Assembly (NCBI GenBank): GCA_903813345.2
Contig: CAIIXF020000012.1
Span: forward strand, 15,806,020 to 15,870,019
DNA: 64,000 nt
Reading direction: 5' to 3'
Source of the DNA: Owenia fusiformis
Lineage: Eukaryota > Annelida > Polychaeta > Sabellida > Oweniidae
The notes under the pieces are model-generated. The model worked only from the letters and a program-made list of their open reading frames with translations. It was not told the DNA's origin and did not search any database. Below are positions 24,616-36,700 of the stretch, in pieces. Numbering within the stretch: position 1 is the stretch's first letter; each line of letters starts with the position of its first letter. The position numbers were made by a program, and so were the translations under genes.

Positions 24616-25383
24616 TTATTGATATGACCTACACAGTTTTGGAAGCACATGGGGAAACAACTTGCACATGAACTGTTTTGTTGTCTGTGTCTCGTAATCA
24701 GCCTTGGAATTGTTGGGTATAGTTTGGACTAAATCTTCAGTAGTACTGTGTTTTTGTGTCTGAGTGGTGGATGTTAAACCCTCTGTGTATGCCATTTCTG
24801 TCACAGAGTCTTGGATCTCAGTTGAATAGGTTGGTGATTCCCTATTTTTATCACCTAGAAATATTCAAACATAGATTATGTGAAGACAGACATTTGTTAT
24901 TTTGAACATGTATCTTACTATTTAATATGTTTTACAATATAAAGTTATACAATGATTTAACGACTTGCCTTTCATTACCATGCACATAAGAGTAGTCATC
25001 CCTGAAACAAGCATAACTATGACTGTAAACAATATCATAACAGCCAGTTTATGCTCTTTTACCCACTTCAAAATGGCTTCCTTTCGTTTTATCTCACTGT
25101 TCTTTTGCTTATTTCTATAATTGTCCTTATCATATCCATTGGTTTTCTGCGCATTTCTAAGGTTTTCGTGAACACGTTGACAGTCTTCCTGCACATCAGC
25201 ACACGATGCGTATGAATAAATATATTGCTCTAAAGTGTCCTGATTAATTGGCGGATCTTTTATAATTGCATATCTGGCATCCGATGGTACCATATACCCT
25301 TCACTGTCATGCAGTTCATAATCTGTCTGCAGTAAAGTGCTATTTTCAGGGACATTATTGTTGGGATCTCTATCCCTAGGCAT
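24616..25383 (-). CDS. Gene F: tyrosine-tailed single-pass membrane protein, Cys-motif family
   Basis: Exons 25383-24969 and 24854-24616; phase-1 intron of 114 bp. The donor is GC (AAAG|GCAAGT), the known GC-AG minority type, with acceptor TTTCTAG|GTG; 217 residues. The tail has DSEGYMVPSDARYAIIKD (26-43) and YIYSYASC (54-61): a pYxxP-like site, a YxxI site and the IYSY element, as in gene C. It also has a longer basic, helical juxtamembrane segment (about 66-113) than its relatives. The span is about 115-136 and the exposed stalk is Thr/Ser/Gln-rich. It ends CKLFPHVLPKLCRSYQ, the family consensus. If the GC donor is not used, the frame reads on 14 residues and stops, giving a protein without the ectodomain. 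Function unknown. Confidence 0.85.
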
Positions 25384-25499
25384 TTTAGCAAAATGTATGC
25401 TAATTCATATGTCTATTCACATTCGTCTCTATAAGTAAACTATTCATCAAATACTCACTAAACATGTGCTACCTTTATGTTTTGTAGTATATTTGGCGG

Positions 25500-26080
25500 G
25501 AATAACTGCGCATTTGAGACCTTTTCACATACTTTGATAATGTTCAATAACAAGTAGTCCTTTACAGCGATTGGATGAGAAATGTAATACGGCACTATTT
25601 TCAGCCATTATCCGAAACATAAACCTAGCGAATATATTAATAATTAATTGGTTAAACATTTTCTTTCATATGGGTAATTTTCATCTGATATAATTATCAA
25701 TGCACTGCATGGCATAATGTGTACATTGTTCTCAGGAATACAAACTAATATACTAAACTGCAAATGTTCAGCATAGTTGATAGATGGATTTTTATGTACG
25801 AGCGCAGATCATAGCGCCCTGACCCAGCTAATACATGGACGAATTTCATGACAGGTACCAACGATAAGTCAGTCTATCCACTCGTGCCACTCATGTACTC
25901 ACGTGCGATAGTAATAAAGAAACGTACATTTCTATCTTGAACCCCAGGCCCGTCAGATTATTTTCTTCAATAGTGTAGTCAGTTAGGTGTTCAATTGCAC
26001 ATGGTATATATATAGCACCTTTTTTTTGACATAAGTATCACTAATACATATATTTTTAATATCTAATGAAGTGGTGTTGA
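25500..26080. other. Intergenic, nothing recognised
   Basis: AT-rich upstream region of gene F. ATCCGAAACATAAAC at about 25607 is a weak GAAAC match only. Confidence 0.4.
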
Positions 26081-26094
26081 AAAGTGGCCCCAGT

Positions 26095-27050
26095 TGATAA
26101 TTAGCAGGCCTCGAAAATTTTGCACATTTGAGCTCCATCTTAATGTATCATTCTTCAAAAGACCCATTGCAGAACAGTTCTTGAGTAATAATACCCATTC
26201 TCCTAGTATGCTACAATAACATGATTATCTTCGGAATAAGAGGGGTTACATTTTTTCTTTTCTTTTCAAAGATATTTGCATTTGAATTTTTTAAATTCCC
26301 CATTGGCTGCCATAATAAACATCTATCAATGTGGCTTTACTAATGTGTCCTTCTTTCAAAAGGTACACGGTGCAATTTCCTAGTATCATATATTTCTATA
26401 GTTATTATATTGATTCAAAAAGATAAAAAGGGCACATTTCTGAAGATTTCTTGTTTTCAATATATTCAGCTGCTAAAAACTATAAAAAAAATATTGAGCT
26501 CCATGTAATTTATCAATCTTCAAAAGACCCCCTGAAGAGCAGTTCTAAAGTGTCGAAGCCCATATTCCTAGGATGTTGCAATAACATCATTTTCTCCAAA
26601 ACAAGAAGTGTTAAAGTTTTTCTTTCACTTAGTTCCAAAGATATTGGCGTTTGAATATTGGAAATCCCTATTGGGTTCCATTATAAACCGCTATCAATAT
26701 GGCTTTACTTAAGTGTCCTTTTCTCAAAACGTCCACTATGGGATTTTTAATACTGCAGTTTTCTATATTAATTTAAAAAATCAGATAGGCACATTTCTGA
26801 AAATTTCATATTTTTAATATATTTAGCTGTTAAAAACTATATTGAGCCCAATGTTAATTTGTGAATCATCAAAAGACCCCTTGCAGAGCAGTTCAAAAGT
26901 GATGATCGAAGCCTATATTCCCATGATGTTACAATAACACGATTATCTTCAAAATTAAGGATTAAAAGGAAGGAAGGATTTTTTTTTTCTATTTTTTCAA
27001 AAGCTTTTTTTCAAAAATTTTACATTTTTTTCAAATTCATAACATTCTAT
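26095..27050. repeat. Three diverged tandem repeats of about 360 bp
   Basis: Units start near 26095, 26450 and 26815. Each contains TCTTCAAAAGACCC or CATCAAAAGACCCC, then GCAGTTC, then an ATAACA(T/C)GATTATCTTC-type line. Two also share TATCAATNTGGCTTTACT. Divergence is high, and no coding potential is seen. Confidence 0.7.
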
Positions 27051-27505
27051 TGAACTAAAGGAATATTACGAAAATGTTAAATATAAATTGTGATTTTACA
27101 GTATAGGCCTAGTCATTTGAAAATCCACTCAAGTATGAAATACATCAGTTATGTACGGTCGGTTTTAGATCCAAAATCTCCCAGTACATACTGTAATCCT
27201 TATGTATACTATGGTTTAAAAGCCGTATGCTATGGTTTAGATATCCCATTAATATCACGGTTACTATGGAATAGATATAGATATCATCAAGCCTCCTTGT
27301 TGTATCATCAAAATAAATATTAAACAAACGGTTTTGTAATGTATTTATTTATTTATTATATTTAGACATTACATGTCTATATTTTATGCTGCATAATGAA
27401 ACATAAATGCAAGAATATATAAGAGCTAAAACATAAAAAAAGCAATACATTCATCCTACAATGGTAGTTCACTAGTTTAGCCAGTGCTTTATAAGTTTTA
27501 TAGCT

Positions 27506-28199
27506 TTATAGCCAGTCCTTGCATAGTTTTGGCAACACGTGTGGGTTATCTTTACATAGAAATTGTTTTGTTGGATTGTCATTCTCTGAATTCCCATAAT
27601 CGTTTCTCAATAACCATTTGCATTTTTCTGGCAAACTGTCGGGAGTTGACGCTCTTGCTTCCTCACATTTTATTCTTTGATCTTCCCGAGAAGCTTCGTT
27701 TCTAGCTGTACTTGACGCAAACGTTGGCTGAGGGTTGATAACAGGTCGATGGGTACCTGTAAAAAGGTAAACCTGTAAATGTGTATGTGAAATTTTTATT
27801 AGATCATGTTTCTAATGTTTGTCATTGTGAAATTTTTATTAGATCATGTTTCTAATTGTGGTTTCAATTTATTCTATCAAGACAGAAATAATAGTGAACC
27901 AACTTGAATAAAAATACATTGATTTTTTTCACTAATATAAAACTAGATAGATTACCGTCTTTATGTGTTATTGAAACAACAACAGCTACACCAATTGCAG
28001 CTATGATTCCCAGGGCAACTACTATAATAACTATTATGCGCCAATCCTTGATTAAGTCCCAAGGTTTGATTTTTACAGATTGCCTCTCTTTTAGATCTTG
28101 TAGTGGAGTTTGTTCAGCATCAGGTGTGACGTTCGACCCATCACTATTGATATCTCCATTGAATACATTTTGAGCACTTTCTATATCCGTATCCGTCAT
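27506..28199 (-). CDS. Gene G: single-pass membrane protein, Cys-motif family
   Basis: Exons 28199-27956 and 27756-27506; 199-bp phase-1 intron (donor GACG|GTAATC, acceptor TTTACAG|GTAC); 164 residues. Exon 2 has no Met and so is easily missed, but reads open from the acceptor to a stop. The tail (1-53) is acidic with no tyrosine. The span is about 54-76, after a KIKPWDLIKDWR segment. The stalk is Ser/Thr/Glu-rich with two extra Cys, and ends CKDNPHVLPKLCKDWL; Asn replaces the usual Phe before Pro. The intron holds a 34-bp direct repeat (AAATTTTTATTAGATCATGT, about 27789 and 27832). Upstream are a TGACGTCA element (28283-28290) and GAAAC sites. Function unknown. Confidence 0.85.
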
Positions 28200-28312
28200 G
28201 TTGGAAAAGGGATTATGGCAAGGTGGATTGTTGCATTTCTCAAGCGAGGTGCGTTCTAGATTTGAATTTACCTGTTTCAGAATGACGTCATGGATATCCC
28301 ATGAGTCAGATC

Positions 28313-28355
28313 GAAACTAAAAACGACATGAGTGATGTTTTCAGTTGCGGTTTCG
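28313..28355. promoter_or_regulatory. Paired GAAAC sites upstream of gene G
   Basis: GAAACTAAAAACGA (28313-28326) and the complement of TTTTCAGTTGCGGTTTCG (28338-28355) lie 115-160 bp before the start codon. A consensus CRE, TGACGTCA, lies between them and the gene. Confidence 0.4.
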
Positions 28356-28359
28356 TAAG

Positions 28360-30830
28360 TAAGTTATCTAACATTTGAACTTAACCCTTAATGTAAATAG
28401 AATCACTTGACATTTAAAAACGAACTGAAATATTTAAAGAGAGATGTTACGATAGGAAAGCACAATCAAGACTCCTCTTGACTTTTTTGCATGATGAGCC
28501 GTACCACATATTCACCTATCTACTAATACCTACATGTACGAAGACGCCCTGAATCTCATGAATCTGCAACATTATGTGCTAATTTTGCGATTGTGCTGAC
28601 CGGTCGAATAATTTTCGTCGAAATTAATCACTGAGACTTGAATAAACCGGGGAAATCCATATGTTATCTGATTTGCCTTTTTTTATCATTTTTGGTGACG
28701 AAGAATCTCTGTCAACGGTAGTTCTGGAAATTCTAAAAGGAATTGACAACCGGCGTTAAATCTCTTTGGCTGCCTGGCTCAAGGCACGTGCCGAGTTTGC
28801 CGACGCTCATGTGCTCCTGTCATTGGAAAGGGGTTTCCCTCGATTGCCACGATCGAGCGCATTCGATTCTGACAGTTGTTTCAAAGATCATTTCAAAGAT
28901 CCATGTGCAGTATGGCAGTGATTTTAGACAATCATATCTTTCACCATGGGTACTTTCTGGGCATAAATACAATGACTTTCATTAAAACAATACGTTTTCT
29001 TTCAAGTAAAGTACCCATGATGATAAAAAATATCAATTGAACAATTCGAAAAATTATGAATAGGGACCCAATTTCAACAATTTTCAAAATGTTGAACCCG
29101 TTAACTCAAAATAAAATAGGATCTTCTTTAATTTTCTGATTTTTTATTTACATACTTCTTCAAAAGTAGAATTGTATTGAAAGTCAAATTTTGAAGATAT
29201 TGATTTTCGATGTCCAAAATTATGCTGAAAACAATGGATAGCAAGAGTTTTCCCTATCTGAAAATAACATGGGATATGTGGTTTTTGACTTAAACGCATT
29301 TCAATACCCATCTCCTTTTCAGAATATGTTAATATCGTGTAGAAGAAACTTTCAATATGTTTACATTGAAAATAAAACAGGATCCTCTTTTTAGAAAATA
29401 AGCCTAACACTTTTTAAAGAGGTGCCAAGGTGGGGTTCTAAACCATAATTTAATTTTTCAGAGAATTGGATTGATATACATGAACCTTAATCAAACAACG
29501 CTCCCCATATGGGTATTAAAACGTTTTCTGTTTTTTCTTATTTAGTGCATTATAGTTCAAAACACTTAAACTCATGACTCCACTAGTTTTGATTACTTCA
29601 TTTTGGTTTCTTATGAAACGAAAAGCGGAAATCTCGATAACGTCTCAACCTGTGTCAATAATCTGATCTTAAGATATTAATGTCCAAAAGGGCATCAGTA
29701 CTTTATCTCCATTGGGATATTATTGTCACGATTCACGATTTTAGAACTCAAAAACTTATTTCGTTTGGTTATTGCTTTATATGTTACAAAACTATTATGC
29801 AGGTCAACCTTTTTTCATATTTTGAATTGATACGGAGTTTTAAAATGCTACCCTTCTGCGAATGGTGAATATTGAAAGATAAAATAACATTTCTGGGCAA
29901 CATATGTTCGTACATTCGGATACACTTTGTTCATTTATCAGGCTCATTCAATATAGAGGCAGACGCTAAATTAAAATAAAACATTCCAAACATCATGGAA
30001 ATAAACCTGTAACACGTTTATTATATCATAAGTATTGTAAAAGTTAATCCCAATAGACTAGACTCAACAAATGATAACAAAAATGTTTCTTACGTCGATC
30101 ATACCATTATTGTGAGTTTGCAGGAGACTTTAGCAGGTAAATTCTGTGATGAATTATTTTATGCATTTTCATATTTCAGTTGCATGATGGGCCTTGTACA
30201 GCTAGACATAAAACCCAAGATGTGTTGTTGTAAATGAAATGGCCAATGAAGGCACATAGTATACAAGGCTCGCGAAACAGCGGTATAGACCGACTAAGAC
30301 TGGCAAACGTACTGTGAAGGATGATCTAAAAATCCAATTTACACAAGCGAAAACCAACGGTTTTTTCTCCCATGGGAAATATACAGGCGATCAAAAGATC
30401 GTTCAGTGTAAACCAGTGTAAAAGAAATTATGGTCCCCTGGGGATTGTGGTCCCCTTTCTTAAAGGGCCCTTACTGGCCCTGATTGTGGATACGATAATA
30501 AGGGAAAGAGTTGTATTTAGGTCACCATATACATCGATGGAAAGTAGATCCATAATTTGATAGGACCTCCTACCCTTTTACACCGGGCTTAACATAAAAC
30601 ATCAAAGTGAATTACCAACTGAACCAGATGTCGCCACTCAATGAAAACAAAACATGACAGCTGATGCTACTGGTATCACATCGTAAACGCATTGGAAACG
30701 AGCATTTGACGTTTACAAACATTTTTAATGTTATGATGGAGCCTTGGCGTTGTACAATAGTGATCAAAATATACAGGTTTCATTCAATCCGAAATTGTAA
30801 TGCAATATTTGGTGAGACAAGACAGCGATA
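28360..30830. other. Intergenic, no gene recognised
   Basis: No supported exon. A GTTTCTTATGAAACGAAAAG palindrome lies at 29604-29624. Otherwise AT-rich sequence with only short frames. Confidence 0.5.
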
Positions 30831-30838
30831 CTCATGAC

Positions 30839-30853
30839 AAAACGAAAGCGAAC
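30839..30853. promoter_or_regulatory. AAAACGAAAGCGAAC site
   Basis: The same AAAACGAAAG core as before genes C and D, here in plus orientation 52 bp ahead of the ATG at 30901. Confidence 0.4.
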
Positions 30854-30900
30854 TATTTTTGTCGAATAGAATACACCAAATACACGCTGTATTATCTACA

Positions 30901-31546
30901 ATGAAAAATGCTCCAGGTGGCTGCTACCCCTCTGCATTTAGACTTGCATATGTCCTTATCCTCTGTGTTATTTCTATTTTGAGCTGTACAATCACTAGCA
31001 GATATGGGCGGGGCAGCCCCCTTTGGTGGGCCCAAAATATATTTGAGGCCCAAAGATTTTGGGACACAATCACTTCTCTTCATAGATTGGAAAATCCAGG
31101 TAAATTTTACACATCGTCAATCTATAATGATCATCTTTTGAATGATAACAGTTAGATTTAAAAACTATATAACTACTTTTCTCTATATTGTTTTACGAAA
31201 CACATCAGACACTTCTTTTGTTCTAGTATCATGTGTTCGGAATGAAACGAAACTTCTGCCCGAACGTCACTGGAACAAAACGACTACGTACAACGTGTTT
31301 AGCTGGTCTTTCAATATTGTAATTGTACGAAGGAAAGTTTGGTTGATTTTAAAAAAGTATCTTGTTAATGAAATAAAAGGTTTAATTTTTATCTATGTTT
31401 TTTTTTTAACTTTTGAATACTCTTTGGAAAATCTACCAAATTTTCCTTTAACTATAATATCGAGAGGTCTAAGAAAATGTTGCATATGTTATTTTGTTCC
31501 AACAAGGTTCGGAAAGATATTTTATTTCATTCTCAAGAATTGGTAG
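30901..31546 (+). CDS. Possible two-exon membrane or secreted protein, unrecognised
   Basis: Exon 1 is 30901-31099. It opens with MKNAPGGCYPSAFRLAYVLI and a hydrophobic stretch at about 13-31 (signal anchor or signal peptide), followed by a Trp-containing segment. The donor CCAG|GTAAAT (phase 1) pairs with acceptor TGTTCTAG|TATC at 31226, and the joined frame stays open to a stop at 31546. Exon 2 gives VSCVRNETKLLPERHWNKTT with two N-x-T sites. The last 50 residues are AT-rich and less convincing, so a further intron after about 31380 is possible. It does not carry the FPHVLPKLC motif. Support comes from the splice pair, higher GC than its surroundings and the AAAACGAAAG site 52 bp upstream. 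I do not recognise the protein. Confidence 0.4.
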
Positions 31547-31559
31547 AAAGGAACAAAAA

Positions 31560-33780
31560 ACGATTGCACTAAAAATAAAAATAACTTAACCAAAACAGTT
31601 ACAAAATATATATATGAGCCAGGCCACGGGAAAAGGGGTCTTATCACAGATTTTTCCATATTCTGATTTTTTGTTTATCTTAAAAAGCACAAAGAAACCT
31701 TTCAATTGAGCCATGGCTTATGTCTTAACATTTTCCTCTTAATCGTGGGCACATTTTTGGCTCTGTAGCACAATTTTAATTTTTGTGATAAGACCGGTTT
31801 TTTCTATGTCCAGGCTCATATATAAATAATTTTGGCATTAAATTATTGTCAAGAAAAACTATGTTAAATTCAGTTCGCCATATTGATACTAATCCTTTTA
31901 AGAAAGGCCAACATTCTAGATTTGGGGCCAACATTTTTTCCACACAAGCGTCTGGGTCACCCCTCAACCTTTTGATTTTTAGATCTGCCCCTGGCAATGG
32001 TTCTAGGATTGTTGATATAATATTAATTATGCAATATTATTGTTCAATGAGTGCAGTGTCACTTACAGAATCATATCATTAGCTATATACACTAAGACCA
32101 GCTACAATAAGCTACAGATTAGTTAGGAGCAAAATTTGGGCAAAAAGTAAGGAATCACGTTGCAAATAAAGGGCGTTGTTGCATTGAATGTCAATCCAGC
32201 ATCAGTTTTGGATTTGTCAAAACCATTTACATTTGTTTAGACATTTGCATCTAGGGAGGGTCAAGGTCGTTAGGCATTGAGCAGATATAAGCACAACGTT
32301 ATTTGGGAAAGTTATAGGTTAACTAATTTCATTCAAAACAATGTCCTCATCTTCAACAGCTGACTCGCCACCATTAAGACCTACTTGAAGTGTTGTAAGT
32401 TACCCATATGATTTGTTGCAGTTACATTATAACTGCTGTTGAAAAAGTCGCAACAACAACTATTGCAGCTATTATACCAGTGTATATATGTATGTATATA
32501 GCATGTATATATGTATATACGTTAATTTACGGACCATTACTAAATTGTATGTCTGTGCTAACTTTCAGCTCCATCTCGGGGCTTTTGTTATCAAATTCAA
32601 TTGTGGTATCATTCAATTTATATGTGTCCACCTATGGTTCATTTTTCCAATATATAGTGTGAGTAATACGGTGAAGCACGTGGTCTGTTTTCTCGTTCGT
32701 GGCATATTTTCTTGAATTTTAACATTTAATGTCCCAAACTCCCACAAACTGCAGAAAAGTATACAACATAAATCATATTTACCAAAATTAGTGTCTTCAA
32801 GGCTTCACACCATGCAGCGTATGCATAATGCATTTGTCACGAGTTCGAGCTGAAATTTCGCCAAAATGAAGTAGGCTAAGGGTAGTCTCTGCCAGGTTTG
32901 TTTATTGTGGTAATCTTGTAAGTGCTCAGAAGCAAATAATTCATGTGCGCAAAATAATCAAATAATCTGATTGGTTTAAACTTTGCTGCACATGCACACA
33001 ATGTGTGCCATGTTTTTTCTAGTGATCTCGTTTCGTTTTATGGAGTTTGCGTTTCAGTTTAAGTTCCGCAAAAATGGCGGACTATGGACAGAATTAACAG
33101 GTAAAATCACTTCGAAATTTCAAGAGAACTTTTTACCTATAATAGCAAAACTTTTGTTTTATTTGTGCATTCTATCTATTAGATAAGAGTCCCAGGGGTA
33201 TATAGGCAAATTCATTTTGGTAGGAGCACTCTGTTTAGTTTGAAAACGCACCCTTTTTTACTATATATCAGCACTATAGTAGAGTTATTGCTCAATTTAC
33301 TTATAGTTTTTGAGACGATTATATTTTGAGGATTTGAGAGTGGACTGCGTTCTCGAAAGTAGCCTTAAACTACGTTTGCCCTGTCGGAGTACCTAACCCA
33401 GAAGTGACATTAAGATTTACTCCAACGCAATCTCCAGTATTCGGACTATACTGGAATAATACATGTGACCATATATCGATATCCAGAGGGAGGTCCACTG
33501 ATATTATTGAGTATCTGATGCCAGGACTGTTTTGTTGTCTTAAGTTTCAAAATAATATAATGTTTAACGTTTTAAGTATAACTGTAAAACATTATCATAA
33601 TAGTTTACCATTATTGTGTACAAATACATAGCATTATTCTTAAATAACCAATTTATGTTAAATATATCACTGCAACAGTTTATTGAACTTGACAACTCGA
33701 CACCACGGCATTATATAAAAACTAAAACAGTAATTTAATGCACAGCATTTATTTTGGTAATGTAATAATTTCATTCATGG
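31560..33780. other. Intergenic, no gene recognised
   Basis: Short frames only. An ATG with sequence like the start of gene I (AAAATGGCGGACTATGGA, about 33070) is followed by a stop after seven codons and is not supported as an exon. Confidence 0.45.
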
Positions 33781-33794
33781 TTCAATAATGATTA

Positions 33795-36700
33795 TTACAC
33801 GATATCAATTTTGCAGCATTTCCATGACACTCTCTTAAAGGAGCTGCGCATTACAGTGGTTTCGAGTTTCCAAGACACGAGAAATCCATCTGCCTCTGCG
33901 CATATTATGTTGTGGCGATCTAGGTACTCCAGCGCCTTTCCAACAGCTAGCTCAAAGGTTCCATATTTTGTTACACAGGCACCCCTGACCGCCTGAAAAA
34001 CAATAAAAAATGCTTCCAAAAAAAATAGACTGATCTTCACAGATTGTTTTATTTTGGATACTAGTAATAACAAAACAAGCGTTGTTTGAGATATTCATAT
34101 TTTTAGGCGATCAGCCTGGGGGGGGGGGGTTGGTCGGTACCAAATCAGGGGAATAATTGCCATGGTGATTTATAGGAAGGTGTACATCTCTAGAGTAAGA
34201 AAATATATGATAGCATTGCAGAAGTGGCAGCTTTTCAAAATGGCCCTTGGTACGCTCAAATAAAACCAAATACCAATTAATAAAAGAAGTGATATTTAAG
34301 CATACTGAGAGGCAAAATCAGTGATTTTAGGGTCTAATTCTGGGTTTTCCGGGTCACTGATTCGATTTATGCCTAAATATAAGTAATCAAAACATTAATT
34401 TATAAAGGAAAATTCAAGATGGCCACCAATTTTGGTTTATGTAAGAATATGTAACTAATGATACAAGCTAAAAACGTTTCAAAATGATTTTGAAGAGTTT
34501 TAGAAGAGGTTTTCGAGTCTAAGAATTTTATTCATGTTTGAATCTATGTCATCAAAGGATCACTTTATATGTAAATCCAAGATGGCCGCCAAAATAGGTG
34601 CCAAAAGGAATATGTTACAACATGTATTGATATATGCTCAAAGAAGAGATAAAAAGCAATTTTATAGAATGATTTCATTTATGCTTCATTTTAGTCTAAG
34701 TCATCAAATAATTGCTTTTCATAGAAAACCAGGACGGCCGCCAACATGGGTGCCAAAACCAACAAGTAACTATTGATATAGGCCGTTCAATGACACTAAG
34801 GCTCTCATTTTGTCAAATTTTGTTTGTTTTATCTCAAATTTTCACCATATGTTGAAAATACATTTGTCTATTTTCATGCGGAAATTCACCAGATATAACT
34901 AATAATAACCAGTAATTTGGTTGCCATAGCAACATGAGGATACAGCACTTGACTTCGATCCAAATCGATAAGAATGATAAGAATGATGGCCCATCAGTAC
35001 ATGTTTTATACCCCTATCTTTCTTGAGTATAGTAGATTTCGAAGCATAATTTTTGTGTTTATGTTTTATGTTTATGTTTTGTGTTTATGTTTTGTTTGTA
35101 TGTTGCTATGGTAACTAAATAGTATGACATCACAGTTAATTACTCAAAAGTAGGGAATCCAATGAGTCATAATGATCATAGACTCCCTAAAAAGGGAAAA
35201 GTCCCGAAAACTGCAAAAACATCAGTTTGGCACTACAGCAAAGGACTTCAAAAAAACATTTGTATTGCTTGGGAAACAAGCAAAAGATATAGTGCAGTAT
35301 ATCCAGGAGGCTTATGGTGTTTTAAAGAAGGGACTTAGGGGACAGCACTTCGCATTAGAACAGGAACTCTTGACTGAAACAAAGATAATTCTCAGAAAGG
35401 CTGAACAAAGAGGATTTCAAAATGTCTTTGATGAATGTGTGTTAAGACAGCAACGATGTATAGATGCTAATGGAGACTATTTTGAGTGACTTTGAATTCA
35501 TATGTGCATGCTTGTTATGATATATTTATACTAAGGGGTATAAATCATTATAATATTTGTCAATCTTAAAGAATATCAATATTCGTCAATATTTTGTGTT
35601 ATAATTTTACATGTGCTTCAGATCTTTCAAAATCCCAAGTCAAGTGGCGTGCCCATTATTTTTTATGAAGGGATAATTGTACTTTATATTTTGTGTTTAT
35701 TAATAAAATTTATCACACTTATATAACAGTGTATTTGTGCTAATCTGACCAAATGTCATGATGATTGGTGGTAATCAGTTAAAATGACAGCCTTAGTGTC
35801 ATTACTTATTGAAAGCTCAAAGAATAGCTAAAATGTAGTTTTGTAGATCATGGAAGGGTTTGGGGATCAATGATTTTATTGTCTAAGTTATCAAAGAATA
35901 ACTCGATGATAAAATCCAAGATGGCTGCCAAAATGAATAATTTACCATTAATATAAGCTCAATGAACAGTTACAAAGTGATTTTGAAGACCATGTCTAGA
36001 TTTCAATGGTCGAGAATTTTAAGTCAATGTCTAGGTTTCAATGGTTGAGAACTTTAAGTCATCAAATAATTCATTTATTTGGATATTCAGAATGGCAACC
36101 AAAATGGCTGCCAAAATGTATTTATAATTAATTTTGGAACATATTCATTTGGATACCGAAGATGGCCATTATGGGATGTACCACCTCAATTATACTCTTT
36201 CATCAAACGATGAACTGGTTTGTGAAAGCAGAAGAGTCCTTATATGGAGGTCTCAAAGGGAATGACTCAAGACATCGATCCTTCTTGCCGAGCCTTTATG
36301 GACATCATTAATGTCATGACATGGCCATTCCCTGGAACATAACGGATTTTAAGCTTCTTCAGCTGAGTGGTATGCAAAGGAAGCTAAATGTGCAATTTTT
36401 CATACTATCCGTGATGAGAGAATTGAATATATTTTGACAAAATATTTTGATTGGCCCCAACAACAGCATCTGTGAGAACTAGAAAAGTGGATGAAAGCTA
36501 TTGACCTTAAGCAATGTAGGGAGTTGGTACAAAGTCTTTCAGTTTAGTGTTTTTCTCCAATGACTTTTCCAACTCTGTAAATTCCATTATAACAACAGGC
36601 TGTTGAAGAGGCTGAAGAGAGGAAGCAACATCAACAGTAAGGAGGGGTGACTTGCAAAGGTCTCCTGGGAGTAGATAGGCAAAATCGGTTCCATTAATCT

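Noticed and set aside
33060-33125. ATGGCGGACTATGGA resembling the start of gene I
   Set aside because: Stops after seven codons, with no tail motifs or span downstream.
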